Shown here: positions 1 through 11,002 of the stretch, piece by piece
How positions within the stretch are numbered: position 1 is the first letter of the stretch
How the letters are laid out: each line of letters begins with the position of its first letter
Origin: Gymnopilus junonius
Lineage: Eukaryota > Basidiomycota > Agaricomycetes > Agaricales > Galerinaceae
Direction of reading: 5' to 3'
Length of the DNA stretch: 13,416 nucleotides
Assembly: GCA_015501075.1 (NCBI GenBank)
Contig: JADNYJ010000774.1
Span: forward strand, 1 to 13,416
Position numbers and translations under genes: made by a program
Notes under the pieces: model-generated
The model's input: only the letters and a program-made list of their open reading frames with translations
The model's database searches: none
Told to the model about the DNA's origin: nothing

Positions 1-18
1 AATTGGAAGTGCACTCCG

Positions 19-31
19 TCGATCACGTGCA
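19..31 (+). promoter_or_regulatory. E-box element TCGATCACGTGCA upstream of DAHP synthase
   Basis: A CACGTG core (24-29) lies about 290 bp upstream of the proposed start codon. The same 13 bases occur inverted at 7608-7620 in another promoter. CACGTG is the known core for fungal basic helix-loop-helix factors such as Cbf1; binding here is inferred only. Confidence 0.4.
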
Positions 32-105
32 GTGTTTTTTGCAATGGAATGACCGAAGTCAAACAATTTGCCCGAAGGACTCCCGAAAAGCAGCCAAGTT
101 TCCAA

Positions 106-111
106 TGACTC
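106..111 (+). promoter_or_regulatory. TGACTC core, possible Gcn4/CPC1-type site
   Basis: TGACTC is the core of the fungal general amino-acid control element. It sits about 210 bp upstream of the DAHP synthase start codon, and yeast ARO3/ARO4 are known Gcn4 targets. A 6-base match is weak by itself; the promoter context makes it plausible. Confidence 0.25.
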
Positions 112-317
112 GATTCATCATAACATCCTCTTTGTCCATTACCATCACCGCCTCCTCTGCTGCCCGTCTTCAGCCCTAGCTTTCTCCATTCGACACAATC
201 TGCTCCGGCATTAACGATCTTTCTGTCCAACAATCTTGCCTCGAGAGTAAGTCTAATTTTACCACTCCCACGGAAGTCCATAAGAACGTGCGCGAATACA
301 CAGTGAGCGACCTAAAC

Positions 318-1703
<1,386 letters not shown>

Positions 1704-2589
1704 TTATCCTTGTACACTACTTTACTAGTATCATCTTGATCACAATTACTCTATTATAGAGGCAAGATATGAACCTTCTTTTGGACATATTTCGAAATAT
1801 ATTCTTCAAGTACAATGTAGACAATGTAAAGTGTACCATGTCAACTGTGTCCTTCAACCATATAAAATTTGCCATTTATTTTACATCTCCTTAAAAATTT
1901 CCGTCAAAATCATCTTTGTTAGAAGATCTACTTCCGAGCTGCGTCATGCCCGATGGAGACCGAACCTTTCGAGTGACCCTTGATACGCTTCCAGTCCTTT
2001 CATATGTACAATCAGCAGTAAGCCTAGCCTTGTTTGACTCTTGAGCTTCGCTAATGAGTTCCAATACCGCTAACAGCAAAGATGCAAATGAAGACGACAT
2101 TCTGCCGGCGAGATAGACAGTAATTCCTGTTAAGGCGTGATAACAGACCGGCGACATGTCTACTTTTATGACAGGGTGCACGGTAAGTCAAAGCAAACAG
2201 TGATTTCTCGAATGGTCTTGCCCCAGAATCATCCCACCTTTTTTACAAATAAGTTTATTATAATCATGATGCGTATGAGTTTCAAACCTCCGTCTTTGGG
2301 TCTCTTATTTTGGTAGATCTATAGAGAATAGTCGTATTCTGGCCGCGATTATTATTGATGATGAACCTGTTCTTGTCACATTCAGATTCAGAAGTAAAGG
2401 CAAACTAGTGATAACCAGTGGTCATTTGTAGCGGCGTATGCTTTGACAACAGCTAGCTTTCACCGCTTACTTCGCACCCATCTATCGACCAGCTACAAAT
2501 GGAAAGGCAAGAGATTGATAATTACCAGGTCGCCTGTTTCATGACTGCGGGAAAGTGCAAGCAGAAGTACGAGCAGGGGTGGAATGCTA
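1704..2589. other. Intergenic region between two convergent genes; no supported gene
   Basis: It must contain the 3' ends of DAHP synthase (+) and the hydrolase (-). A 96-codon open frame on the minus strand (2181-1891) has no recognisable domain, no clear splice sites and only ordinary composition, so I do not call it a gene. A TATAAAA-like string on the plus strand (1861-1867) has no gene after it. I see no tRNA or repeat. Confidence 0.5.
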
Positions 2590-3644
2590 TCATGGAGACT
2601 TTATCTTCCCTGGCCAGAATGAGTCGGTGCCTTTGTATTTTTCATACCACGGAAAATCGTGACCCAATACGATCTGAACTCGGGGAAGCTTCCAAAGTTC
2701 ACGGATGCGGCGAATATGTTCTTCGGCTAATTCTTTGTTAGCATCAGCGGTCTCATTTAGGTGCCCAGGGTGCCCGATGGCGATTTGGGCTTCGCCAGTA
2801 ATGAGACTCCAATGGTGAGCACTGTCTCCAGCAAGAAAGATCCAACCGCCATCCGACGAAGTACGGGCAAGTACATTGATATGTCCTGGAAGATGTCCAG
2901 GGGCGTCCACGATATAGAGACTGCCGTCTTCGAGATAATCAAGGGCACGAGGGAATGGGCCGACGGGTTTCCAGTCTACATGAGTTGTACTCAAATAGGA
3001 CTATAAATGGGATTAAAAAAATTTTTTTTTTTAAAGTCGCTTGCGTCAAGCCATTTCGTACGACCATCCGGAAGGAGATCAGAAGCAAAGTAGGAACCGG
3101 GGGCGTCCGGATAACCGGGTTTGACCAAATTTTCAGCAGCACTTCCAACTAGGAAAGTACTTTTTGTGAACGGGTGGGTGTCGCCAACATGATCGAAGTC
3201 TACATGTGACAGGCAGACGTAGTCAACGTCGTCGACGGACAAACCGCCTTTCGCAATGGACTCAACGACATCTTGCTCGACTTTGATTGGGTATACTGTT
3301 TTGATCCATTCAACAACCTTGGGAGGATAGTTGTGCCAATCTTTGCGAAGTCCGAGATCAAACACAAAGTTCAAGTCTTTCTTCTCGGAGTGGCGAATCA
3401 GGAAAGCCAAGGAAGGGGCAGTTGATACCTTTCCTGTAATGGCGGGCGTTATGAACATTTCGTCCAACAGATCAATGAGGCCAGCTTCGAGAGCAGACAC
3501 ATTACAATAGGGTTGGTTTGGGGCTGGGTTTGGAAGGAACATTGTACTATACAAATTAGTAATTTGCAGCAAAAATAGGAGTACAACAACTTACAGATGA
3601 ACTATGGCAATGATCAGGGAAGATGACCATTTCCCTTTGAGCAT
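2590..3644 (-). CDS. Metallo-beta-lactamase-fold hydrolase (N-acyl homoserine lactonase-like family)
   Basis: Predicted metal-dependent hydrolase; substrate unknown. Exons read on the minus strand: 3644-3595, 3546-3045, 3000-2590, giving 320 residues in a consistent phase. Counted from the internal Met at 3542, the body opens with NVSALEAG, followed by PSLAFLIRHS, FDLGLRKDW, the metal motif SHVDFDHVGD (His113, Asp115, Asp117, His118), APGHLPGH, FLAGDSAH and the C-terminal LGHD. These are the landmarks of the family in order. The second ligand of HxHxDH is Asp (codon GAC at 3200-3198), which is unusual. The first exon (50 nt, joined through a GTAAGT...TATAG intron, 3594-3547) keeps phase and adds a short hydrophobic stretch; if it is not used, translation would begin at 3542. 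The second intron (3044-3001) has no GT donor and fits only as GC-AG. Calling it a quorum-quenching lactonase would go beyond the sequence. Confidence 0.82.
3001..3044 (-). other. Probable GC-AG intron containing an A11/T7 tract
   Basis: On the minus strand the intron would start GCAAGC and end TATAG, 44 nt long. Both flanking exons are in phase 0, joining KWLD to SYLSTTHVDWKP. No GT donor exists between the end of the recognisable N-terminal block and this acceptor, and unspliced reading meets stops. Its middle is a pure run of A then T on the minus strand. Confidence 0.5.
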
Positions 3645-4282
3645 TTACTTATACTTGATCCAGAACGGTATCTGTTCATAGCAATATGTTTCACTCTGAA
3701 CGGATTGCCTCATGAGTCAATTCAGCTTGCCATGATGAACCGGTACATCAACCCCAATACGCAGAAGCAACTAATGCACAAAATGTCATAATCGTGCTAA
3801 TGCTGTAAGCCTGTCTGCAGCGACAATGGATGGATCAGCAACGCAAAAGAGGTTCAAGTTGAAGTGGAAGAAGGTATGGATTGCATAATACTACCGTGGT
3901 ATTACCCCAACAAACACCAGAAAATTGATCCAAATTATTTACATCTAAAGTTATGCGTTGGCTTTCGTGCCAATTGTTGGGCAAACAGGACAGTGCATGT
4001 GAGTACTGTAGTTTCCCGGCCAAAGAGACGACATACCCGCCATTTAATTTCCGTATCCATCAAGCGCCCATAAACTGAGTAAAAACTTCAACGCACCAAC
4101 GATAGTAATGGAAACACTACTCCTGGATGAATTATTGCCACTCGAAGCAAGATATTAATACATCTGATATAAGCAATGAACTCTACACCCAACCAAGAAT
4201 AAGGATCGATACCCTCCGAATCTCCAGACTGAAACTAACGATACAAAATGTTCATTAACAGAACGCGTGATAGAGAAAAAGA
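3645..4282. other. Intergenic region between two minus-strand genes
   Basis: It holds the presumed promoter of the hydrolase and the 3' end of the secreted-protein gene. The only gene-like trace is an exon-like segment on the plus strand at about 3821-3873: a CTAAT branch-like string and CTGCAG acceptor before it, a short open stretch starting MDGSATQKRFKLKWKK, then GTATGG. It has no partner exon that I can find, so no gene is called. Confidence 0.45.
3713..3719. promoter_or_regulatory. TGAGTCA, AP-1/Gcn4-type site upstream of the hydrolase
   Basis: A full 7-base TGA(C/G)TCA consensus lies about 70 bp upstream of the proposed hydrolase start at 3644. Amino-acid-control and oxidative-stress bZIP factors bind this consensus in fungi; a single match can occur by chance. 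Confidence 0.25.
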
Positions 4283-5627
4283 TCAGTTGGCAGCACGACA
4301 TTGAGTATCTTGTTGATCGCATTGGCCGACCGTCAGTCCGGAAGATCTACCGGCAGCAGAGTTGGCGATGTTAGCACATTGGTTATGTTGGACATCGCAT
4401 GAGCGGCCGACAGCAGCACTGAGATTCAGGAACGAGTCTGATTCACCGGTCACAACGAATCCACGACCTCCGGCTGTAACAGGGGGAGCAGCGGCACCAC
4501 CTACTATGCGATGGTCAGAAAGGCTATGAATTATAAGAAAGAAAACTGCTCACAGGCCCCAGCGAATTTTTGAAGGTTCCCGGAGGTAGAGGTAGAACTC
4601 GCCGTGGCTTCACTAATGAAAAATGTAAATCTTTTAATGAAGCTAGAGAGAACTTAGTTATACTGACGTGGAGGATGGAGTAGCAGCCGACGAGGCTGCA
4701 CTGGCTGCCTGACCGTCGTTGTTTTGAGCGTTGTTAACACTTCCAGTTGCATCGCCAGCCGTGCTCACTGCGGGGGTAACAGAACTGACTGCAGCATCAA
4801 TTTCCGCAGCAGTAGCATCTTCAACCAAGAGATTTTGGGAAGAAGATACAGCCTTCAGTGTCATCTGCAGTGTCGCACGAATTCCCTTTACCCGTATTGT
4901 CATTTAAATTGCCGGGCTTGAAAGTTCCTGACTTCAGTGCATCCTGTGGATTACCACCTACAGCAGCAATTTGCTTGGCCAGTTCAAGTACGATCGCCTT
5001 GTTAGTGGCTGCAGCATTGGAAGAGGCAGGGTCCTGTACAGATTTATTCATGTTAAACGGTGAAGAGAGACAAAATCGTCGGCAAAATTCTCACCTGATG
5101 CTGCTGAATAGCAGCAATTTCCGAATTGACAGCCTGGATACTGGTGCATGCATTGGAAGCGAGGCCAACTTTACCAGTATTACGCTCCAGCGCACGGTAA
5201 GTCAAGGCGGCAACTTGACCATTCACGTCATTGGCAGCTTTGGCGTTGGTGAATGCCTGGTCGGCAGTTGCTTGTTGCAGACAATCCAAATCCTTGGAGA
5301 AAATCCAAGGTCAGTAAGCTCATTCTGACTATCGCTTGATGTTGCTTACTGTTATTTTGCCGGCTCCTTGAGCTGCAGCGGCATTTCCAAGGAGGCCGAA
5401 GACAGGATCCAAGATGTTGTCGGGTTGTTTAAGTTGAGACTATTGCGGACCGTTGCCAGGAATTGGTTGTGCGAATGCTCTGAGATATTTTAATAACAGT
5501 CAATCATGACTGACATAAACCCTCAAAGTTTGACAAGTACCTTGAGGCACTTCACGTCGTATGGGAGCAGAGAGAGTCGAGAGAACATGCAAGTAACGGA
5601 AAGGACTGCAAGAAGGGTTTGGAACAT
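4283..5627 (-). CDS. Secreted Ala/Asn-rich protein of unknown function (Agaricomycete family), frame interrupted three times
   Basis: Exons on the minus strand: 5627-5541, 5479-5350, 5292-5095, 5033-4668, 4612-4554, 4503-4283. The start MFQTLLAVLSVTCMFS is a typical signal peptide, followed after a frame change by APIRREVP, a dibasic site suited to Kex2-like processing. The core reads NILDPVFGLLGNAAAA, LDCLQQATADQAFTNAKAA, IAAIQQHQ, DPASSNAAATNKAIVLELAK, SGTFKPGNLNDNTGKG and LLVEDATAAEI. A Ser/Thr/Ala linker and a Cys-rich tail follow (RSCDVQHNQC, then LTVGQCDQQDTQCRAAN and stop). I recognise this as a recurring uncharacterised secreted family of mushrooms, sometimes mislabelled as a ribosomal protein. 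The frame breaks at 5579-5586 (TC repeat, 2 extra or 1 missing), 5422-5424 (C run, 1 missing) and 4837-4846 (1 extra). With these allowed, all exon phases agree (about 352 residues). Taken literally, it would be a pseudogene; sequence error is my preferred reading. Confidence 0.75.
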
Positions 5628-6851
5628 CGCGGCCAATAATTTGGTTTTTGAAAAAAAAATGCAAAGGAGTTCTGGTTGAATATACCAAAGCTGGAAGAAG
5701 AAACAAAGGAATGCCCGCAACCTGGAGAAAGGCAGAAATGTCAAAACGCGTAAGATCGCACGCGCGAATAGAGGTACGTACCGAGAAACAAGAAGAACCG
5801 GACAAGAACCTGTCTTGGGTGGCAAACAAAGTAGTGGAACAGAGCAAATTGCTCATGAGAGTAGCTTTATATACGCTGGACGAAATGTAATTTGAGGTAC
5901 GCTTAACTGCTGGTAACAGGCAGTAACCAGGGCAATGAAGTAATTACTTCAAGCATTAGGCGTAGCCGTCAGAAGCGGCACCTTTAGTATCACCCAGTGG
6001 GAACCTGAACTCGCTTAAGGGAGCAAGGATCGTCGTCGCTAAGGAAAGAGTCTCACTATCCTTGAACTCGTTGAGTGTAGATCACGCTGGTTTCCTTAAA
6101 ATTAGACAACAATTACCACCCACTGGCTTATATTCATACACTCAATATAAAAATCATCCCGAAAATCGTCCGCCTTGACGACTCTGGTATTTTGTTCCAG
6201 CGTCATAGGAATTTGCGTCGTAGTCTGATGGGTGAATCATACAAGGCAGCCCTCGTCGTTAGACAACGAACACCTACCGGAGTTGAGGAGAGTCCAGGGC
6301 TTTTCTAAGTTTCCCTTGTTGGTATTTAATGGAAGGTCCCTTACGGCCCTGGTTGCCTCCATGGACTCTGGAGTCCCTGCTTATTTCGTGTAATGGGGAG
6401 TTCAGGTGAGCATGATGACTACTGGCCAGTTGCAACGATCGGAGAAACGGCCAAGCCGGGATGAGAGTACCAACTGAAAGCATAGGGAGGCCATCTCACC
6501 TACTTGTTTAAGTGAGAGGAAGGGGACACATTTGGTCTCCAAATTCCAACTCTGAAATGAAATTAATATGATGGTGAAGTAAAAAAAATCATGACAAGTG
6601 ACAGTCCCCTTTAGCAGAAGATATTGCCATTGCAGGGACAAGGTCTTAGCGCCGAAGGATCTGAACTGCACAGAAGAAATAATTTGTGACGCAAACATTG
6701 CACGACAATACAGATGAACTCCATCTGGGAAGCACGCCTTAACGGGACTAAGAGGCGAGCTGCCTAAAGTTATGACGGCATTTCAATCTCAAGCGGAGTC
6801 AAGGAAGAAAGGAATCATTGATTTCTACTTCAGACTCGAACTTCCGTTGAA
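5628..6851. other. 1.2-kb region without a supported gene
   Basis: It contains the presumed promoter of the secreted-protein gene on the left and the 3' flank of the mitochondrial protein gene on the right. A perfect 16-bp palindrome lies at 5936-5951. The longest open stretches on the minus strand (5856-5500, which overlaps the first exon of the secreted gene, and 6698-6402, 98 codons) lack domains and convincing splice structure. No tRNA could be folded and no internal repeats were noticed. Confidence 0.5.
5936..5951. promoter_or_regulatory. Perfect 16-bp palindrome TGAAGTAATTACTTCA
   Basis: The sequence equals its own reverse complement over 16 bases. It lies about 310 bp upstream of the secreted-protein start, so a homodimeric transcription-factor site is possible. 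No factor is assigned. Confidence 0.3.
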
Positions 6852-7537
6852 TCATGTTTGGAAAGTTTGTGGAGATCTTGTTCTGTAATATTTTTGAGAA
6901 TCCACCTGCAGACAAGCAAGGAAAACCTCACGAATGCCCCAGACATGTGCTCGTAGATCCAAGAACTCTAAATGAACAAGAATTAAAATATAGACAACAT
7001 AGTTTTGTACAGAATCAACACACCGACGTGAAGGCCATCGTAAAGCTTTTTGACTTCCGCCCTCACCCGTGATGTGTCTTCCTTGGTTGCAGACGCGTCA
7101 GCAAGAGCTCTGAGGTCCTTTTCAACAGCCTCTATCCGTCTGACATGTGCAGAAACCTGAAAAATTGGACTATATCTCTCAAAGATAATAAGGTATAGGA
7201 CTCACTTTATCGGTGTTGAGTTTCAATTCTTCAACGCTAGCCTGTAGCGCAGCCGAGGCTTTTTGGTATTCGTCTAGAAGTTGGTATGCAGCGATAGATG
7301 AAGCCAATGAGAAACCTAGCAGGAAGCCAACGATTCTGCGGTAAGAATGTCAGTGAAAGGCTGCTGCATCGTGAAGGAAGCTTGCATGCCCTCCTCGGAA
7401 ACCACCGATTGGCTTCTTCTGGACGTTGACAGCACCGACGCTTGAGGGACTTCATTGCGAACTACGCCGGTATAAGCTATGCTGCGAGATTGGATGACGC
7501 TTGGTGCAAGTCTAGCCAGACGTACAAGAGAAGCCAT
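6852..7537 (-). CDS. Probable mitochondrial single-pass membrane protein with C-terminal coiled coil, uncharacterised
   Basis: Likely inserted in the inner mitochondrial membrane; function unknown. The start at 7537 gives MASLVRLARLAPSVIQSRS, an Arg/Ser-rich stretch without acidic residues, typical of a matrix-targeting presequence. A membrane segment follows (IVGFLLGFSLASSIAAYQLL), then a long helical region with heptad character (SVEELKLNTDKVSAHVRRIE, KEDTSRVRAEVKKLYDGLH) ending FLDLRAHVWGIREVF and stop at 6852. Clear exons: 7335-7206, 7156-7024, 6967-6852, with GT-AG introns at 7205-7157 and 7023-6968. The join to exon 1 is unresolved. A good branch site (CTGAC) and CGCAG acceptor end at 7336; the best in-phase donor is GTCGGT, making a 104-nt intron and about 158 residues. 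Alternatively there is no intron and one C is missing near 7339, making about 190 residues. Homologues seem common in mushrooms, but I know no characterised member. Confidence 0.75.
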
Positions 7538-7697
7538 TTGGTCCAAGGACGTTGACGAGATTGAGTGTGAGTGGAGGCGACGGCTCACGGCTGGCACTCG
7601 AGTCTCGTGCACGTGATCGAACTAAATCAGTCGCGCGTCGCGACAAGCTTTTCAGCAACTCCTTACTAGTCCTCTATCTACGGTCTTTTTATTCGTC
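7538..7697. promoter_or_regulatory. Divergent 160-bp promoter between the mitochondrial protein gene and POP1
   Basis: The gap between the two start codons is only 160 bp. It carries TGCACGTGATCGA at 7608-7620 (reverse complement of the element at 19-31) and a CpG-rich inverted repeat, GTCGCGCGTCGCGAC, at 7630-7644 with 6-bp arms. Shared control of both genes is inferred from the spacing. Confidence 0.5.
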
Positions 7698-10600
7698 ATG
7701 GCATCAAAGCGTGCAAACGAGGAAATGAAATATGAAATAACAGGAAGAGAAAAGAAGAAACTTAAAGTCTCTGCCGCAAGGACAATTGCCGTCCAACCAC
7801 CCGCAAGCACTAGTAAGGCTGTTGTATCGAAGTCAGTGCCATCGAGTAGTAAGTAATTCGCCTTCCCTCCCTAAATCCTGAAAAACTATGTGACATTGCA
7901 GGCTTGACTGGGCTACCTGGTGCTCTTGATGTCGAAAAATTTGTTGAGGTACAATTGTCGCCGCACATCAGTTTATGATCTGCTTATTCACTGAGATTGG
8001 TCTCTCAGGCTCGAGCCTTTGAAATTGATGCTATGCACACTGCCATGAAGACAGCAAGGTAAAGTATCTGCTCAATTGGTCTTTTGCTTCTAATAAAGTA
8101 TGTTTTCAGTGCCAGCTCTACCCATCGAGTGTGGCAAACACTTCCCCGACATTTACGCAGAAGAGCTGCTAGTCATGATGTCCGACGAGTCCCTCTGAAG
8201 CTCCGTGACAGGGCACGGGCAGAGGTAGTTTGAACGAATTTTTTTTTGACCTTTTCATCAGTTTTTAAGATCGCTTTTAGATGGACCCGGTTCGGAAGAA
8301 AGCATTAGGGCGCTCCATGCCAAAACATGGCAGAGACAAGCAAGTAACGAGGACAGAGTCTTTCATGAAGCGACAGCGTAAGCATACCTTCTTGTTATTC
8401 ATCTGGTTAATGTTACAATAGGTGACAAAATCTGGCTCGAAACGCATCTTTGGCATGCAAAACGCATGCATATGGAAAGCTTATGGGGCTATAAATTGGT
8501 TAGTGAGCGTGGCCCCAAAACCTATACTTCAGCTACTCAACAGGGTCCAGGCAATTTCTCCAACTGAGAAATCATACCGGCCCATCACATCGCGCTTCTG
8601 TACATGGATCGATTTTGCACGACGCGTCATACTACTCCTTGGTTGAAATTATAAGCATGGAAAGCATTTTAACAGCCATGCTAGATCTATGTTGTGATCC
8701 TCAAGGCTCCGGTCCTGGCTCCAAGCGGTGAGATTGAAATCGCTAATAGAAATATTGTTTCTAATTTGCGAAATTAGTTGGTCAAGCGGTTCCCGAGTCC
8801 TTGAAACATTCATTTATAAAGTAGGGGGCCTATCCGTTCGACCTTATTGCCCCTGTCACTATTATATGGAAACCTCGCCCTCAGGCAGCATTTGGAAACA
8901 GTTCTGAAAGCCCTTCTGGGGTTGCTTCCTCGAACAAAAATGGAAAAGGAAAGGAGAAGCAGGGCCCTACGAATAATGCAGACATTCGATTTGTTTGGTT
9001 AAGATTTCACCCATCAGCGCAAACATCTGTATTCAATGCCCTCAAGGAGGCCGCTTCATCCGCCTTGGCAAGCTACAGATCACTACACCCAGACGCTACA
9101 GAAGCTGCTGTAGAAATTGCAGATCTTTCAAGACAGGTAAACGTCTTTGAAATAATGGGTCCCAAATCCAACCAGGTTATCAAAGGCGCTTTGTCTCCAG
9201 TCCTATTGGAGAGTCGGGAAGATTTCTTGCAGGTAAGAATATTTAGTCCTTTGCAAGTGTTTTTCACGAAATACATATTTAGTTTTGGTCATCCTTGAGC
9301 AACTTGCAAAGCTCTGGCTCAATACCACGAGGCATGATTATTGGATTTAAGGTGGATGACCCTAGGCTAAAGTCAGGTTCACTGCCTCTTCTGTAGTAAA
9401 CACCCATCTCACTCGTCATAGATTCCCTCCAAAAAATGCAAAGCCGCTCTCGAACCATCCCCCTCCGATGAATGTCACACTGCCATCTGCACAACTCGCC
9501 AACACTGAAATCTGGGATGAGAAGATACGCACCGGCCTGTTAAAACCGCGTTTTCAGAAAAAAGACATCGATGAAAGACGCTTCAAGGTATTCCATATAT
9601 ATTTAGGATTCCTTTACCATAGTTCAACTATTAACAATTTGCAGAGTGACGTTCCGGGAACGAAACTCAGTGCTCTTCGTCAAGATGATCGAATTCCAGT
9701 CCTTCTGATCCAGCGCTCAATAGATTCCTCTGATTCCGTTGATAATCAAGGCGTCCATGGATGGACGCTCATTATTCCTGCAGGTTGGTCAATGGCTTTC
9801 TTCAGCTCATTGACGTACACAAGCACACGGGTGGCTGGTCAACAAGAAAGGCAAACACAAGCTTATGAAGCTGGGACAGCCTACTTCCCCCGTGACCTCC
9901 CATTTAATGAGGCATATGAGGACTACGCGAAGACCCGGGAGGAGAAAGAGAAACAGACATGGGAAAGAAAACCACCTGCGAAACGAATCAATTACGAGAA
10001 AGTCGGGACTTCGAGCCCATGGCAAGCAGATTGGAAAACTGTCCTCGGTATATCAGGGGAGGAAATTCAAGAGAGAGATGAAGCCGCCTTTGTCCCCGCG
10101 CAGAGAGAACATATTGTAGAAGAGCTTTTAAAACCCATACGTCCATGGTTGCTGCGAGGGCCCGAAGTTCCCAAAATTATTTCGAGCATGTCTTCTGTCT
10201 TCAATCATGGAGCTGCTCTGCTTTCGGAGCTCAATCGTTTGCGCCTCAAACGAGGTTATGAGCCCTTGCCCAATACACTCAAGCCGTCTGACCTTCTTCA
10301 AGGAGCCTTGGTCAATGTGAAGATCACAATGTGTTCCCGTGGTGCTCCTGATGACCTGGCCATGGTTTACTCATTATCCGATGGTGTGGCCAAACAATGG
10401 GAAAGGCTCCTTGCGCAACGGAACAAGGGTAGCGACTTAGAGACGCCAGAAGAATTGGAGGTGTTTATAGTCTCAAGCATTCTGATTTAGTTTGCTGACT
10501 ATTTCATAGCTGGCAAACCAGGTACCAGACAATGCTTCAATCGTTGGCTACATAACAACAGGGCATTATTCCCTAGCCAGAGGACATGGGTTTGCCATAG

Positions 10601-10812
10601 GTGCTATTCCTGTGATACGCCTCCTTGAATTGGAGCAACAGAGCGAGAGGTATGTCTCTTCGGTCCCTTAGACGAGGATGTCAACTAAAATTGTTCGGTG
10701 AAGATTGCACCCTAATCAGAAGGCAAAAAATCCGTCCATGTTGGTCGTTACGCGTAATAAGGATGGTCATCAATGTCGAGCTGGTCGATTGGAAGTCCTG
10801 CTTGGTGTCTGA
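7698..10812 (+). CDS. POP1: Ribonuclease P/MRP protein subunit POP1
   Basis: Largest protein subunit of nuclear RNase P and RNase MRP, which process tRNA 5' ends and pre-rRNA. Exons: 7698-7848, 7902-7948, 8009-8058, 8110-8224, 8281-8377, 8422-8498, 8551-8727, 8778-9232, 9283-9371, 9422-9587, 9645-10460, 10510-10649, 10704-10812. The N-terminal POP1 domain is clear: [35 protein letters not shown], a basic stretch, then the hallmark [16 protein letters not shown] with SLWGYKL. Then come [18 protein letters not shown], the POPLD domain ([20 protein letters not shown]) and a C-terminal block ([20 protein letters not shown]) ending [11 protein letters not shown]. Two single-base insertions break the frame: one in 8581-8584 (extra C in GGCCCA) and one in 8824-8828 (five G instead of four). 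With these set aside, all 13 exons join in phase to 828 residues, normal for fungal POP1. The last intron (10650-10703, AAG acceptor) removes two apparent stops. The intron at 9588-9644 is stop-free and divisible by three. Confidence 0.93.
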
Positions 10813-11002
10813 CACGTCTTGCAGAAATGTCGAGTGCGAATGTTTTCACATTGGTAATTTACAAACCCGTCTACCCCAACTATTTGCTGCATTGTGCTTT
10901 TTGGCCGAAATGCTTCTGAATTAAAAGTTACAAAATGAATAAATATGTCTGGAAAGGGTGGCCTGCACAGAAGACGCAAAATGCAAGACGGAAAATGCGA
11001 GG

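Noticed and set aside
2499..3152. Several plus-strand open frames across the hydrolase region
   Set aside because: They mirror conserved minus-strand coding sequence and the intron; none has recognisable features.
2590..3644. Calling the hydrolase a quorum-quenching AHL lactonase
   Set aside because: The fold motifs do not define the substrate, and the altered HxDxDH site makes transfer of function unsafe.
5500..5856. 118-codon minus-strand frame starting at 5856 as the true start of the secreted-protein gene
   Set aside because: It lacks a signal peptide at its start. The Met at 5627 gives a clear one, and only its last part (APIRREVP) belongs to the gene, through a frame change.
6832..6848. 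tRNA B-box-like AGTTCGAGTCT on the minus strand
   Set aside because: The flanking bases do not form a T-arm stem, and no A box or acceptor stem is found at the proper distance.
10650..10703. Apparent premature stops (TAG at 10669, TGA at 10699) near the POP1 C-terminus
   Set aside because: A 54-nt intron from GTATGT at 10650 to AAG at 10703 removes both and joins QQSER to [11 protein letters not shown] in phase.
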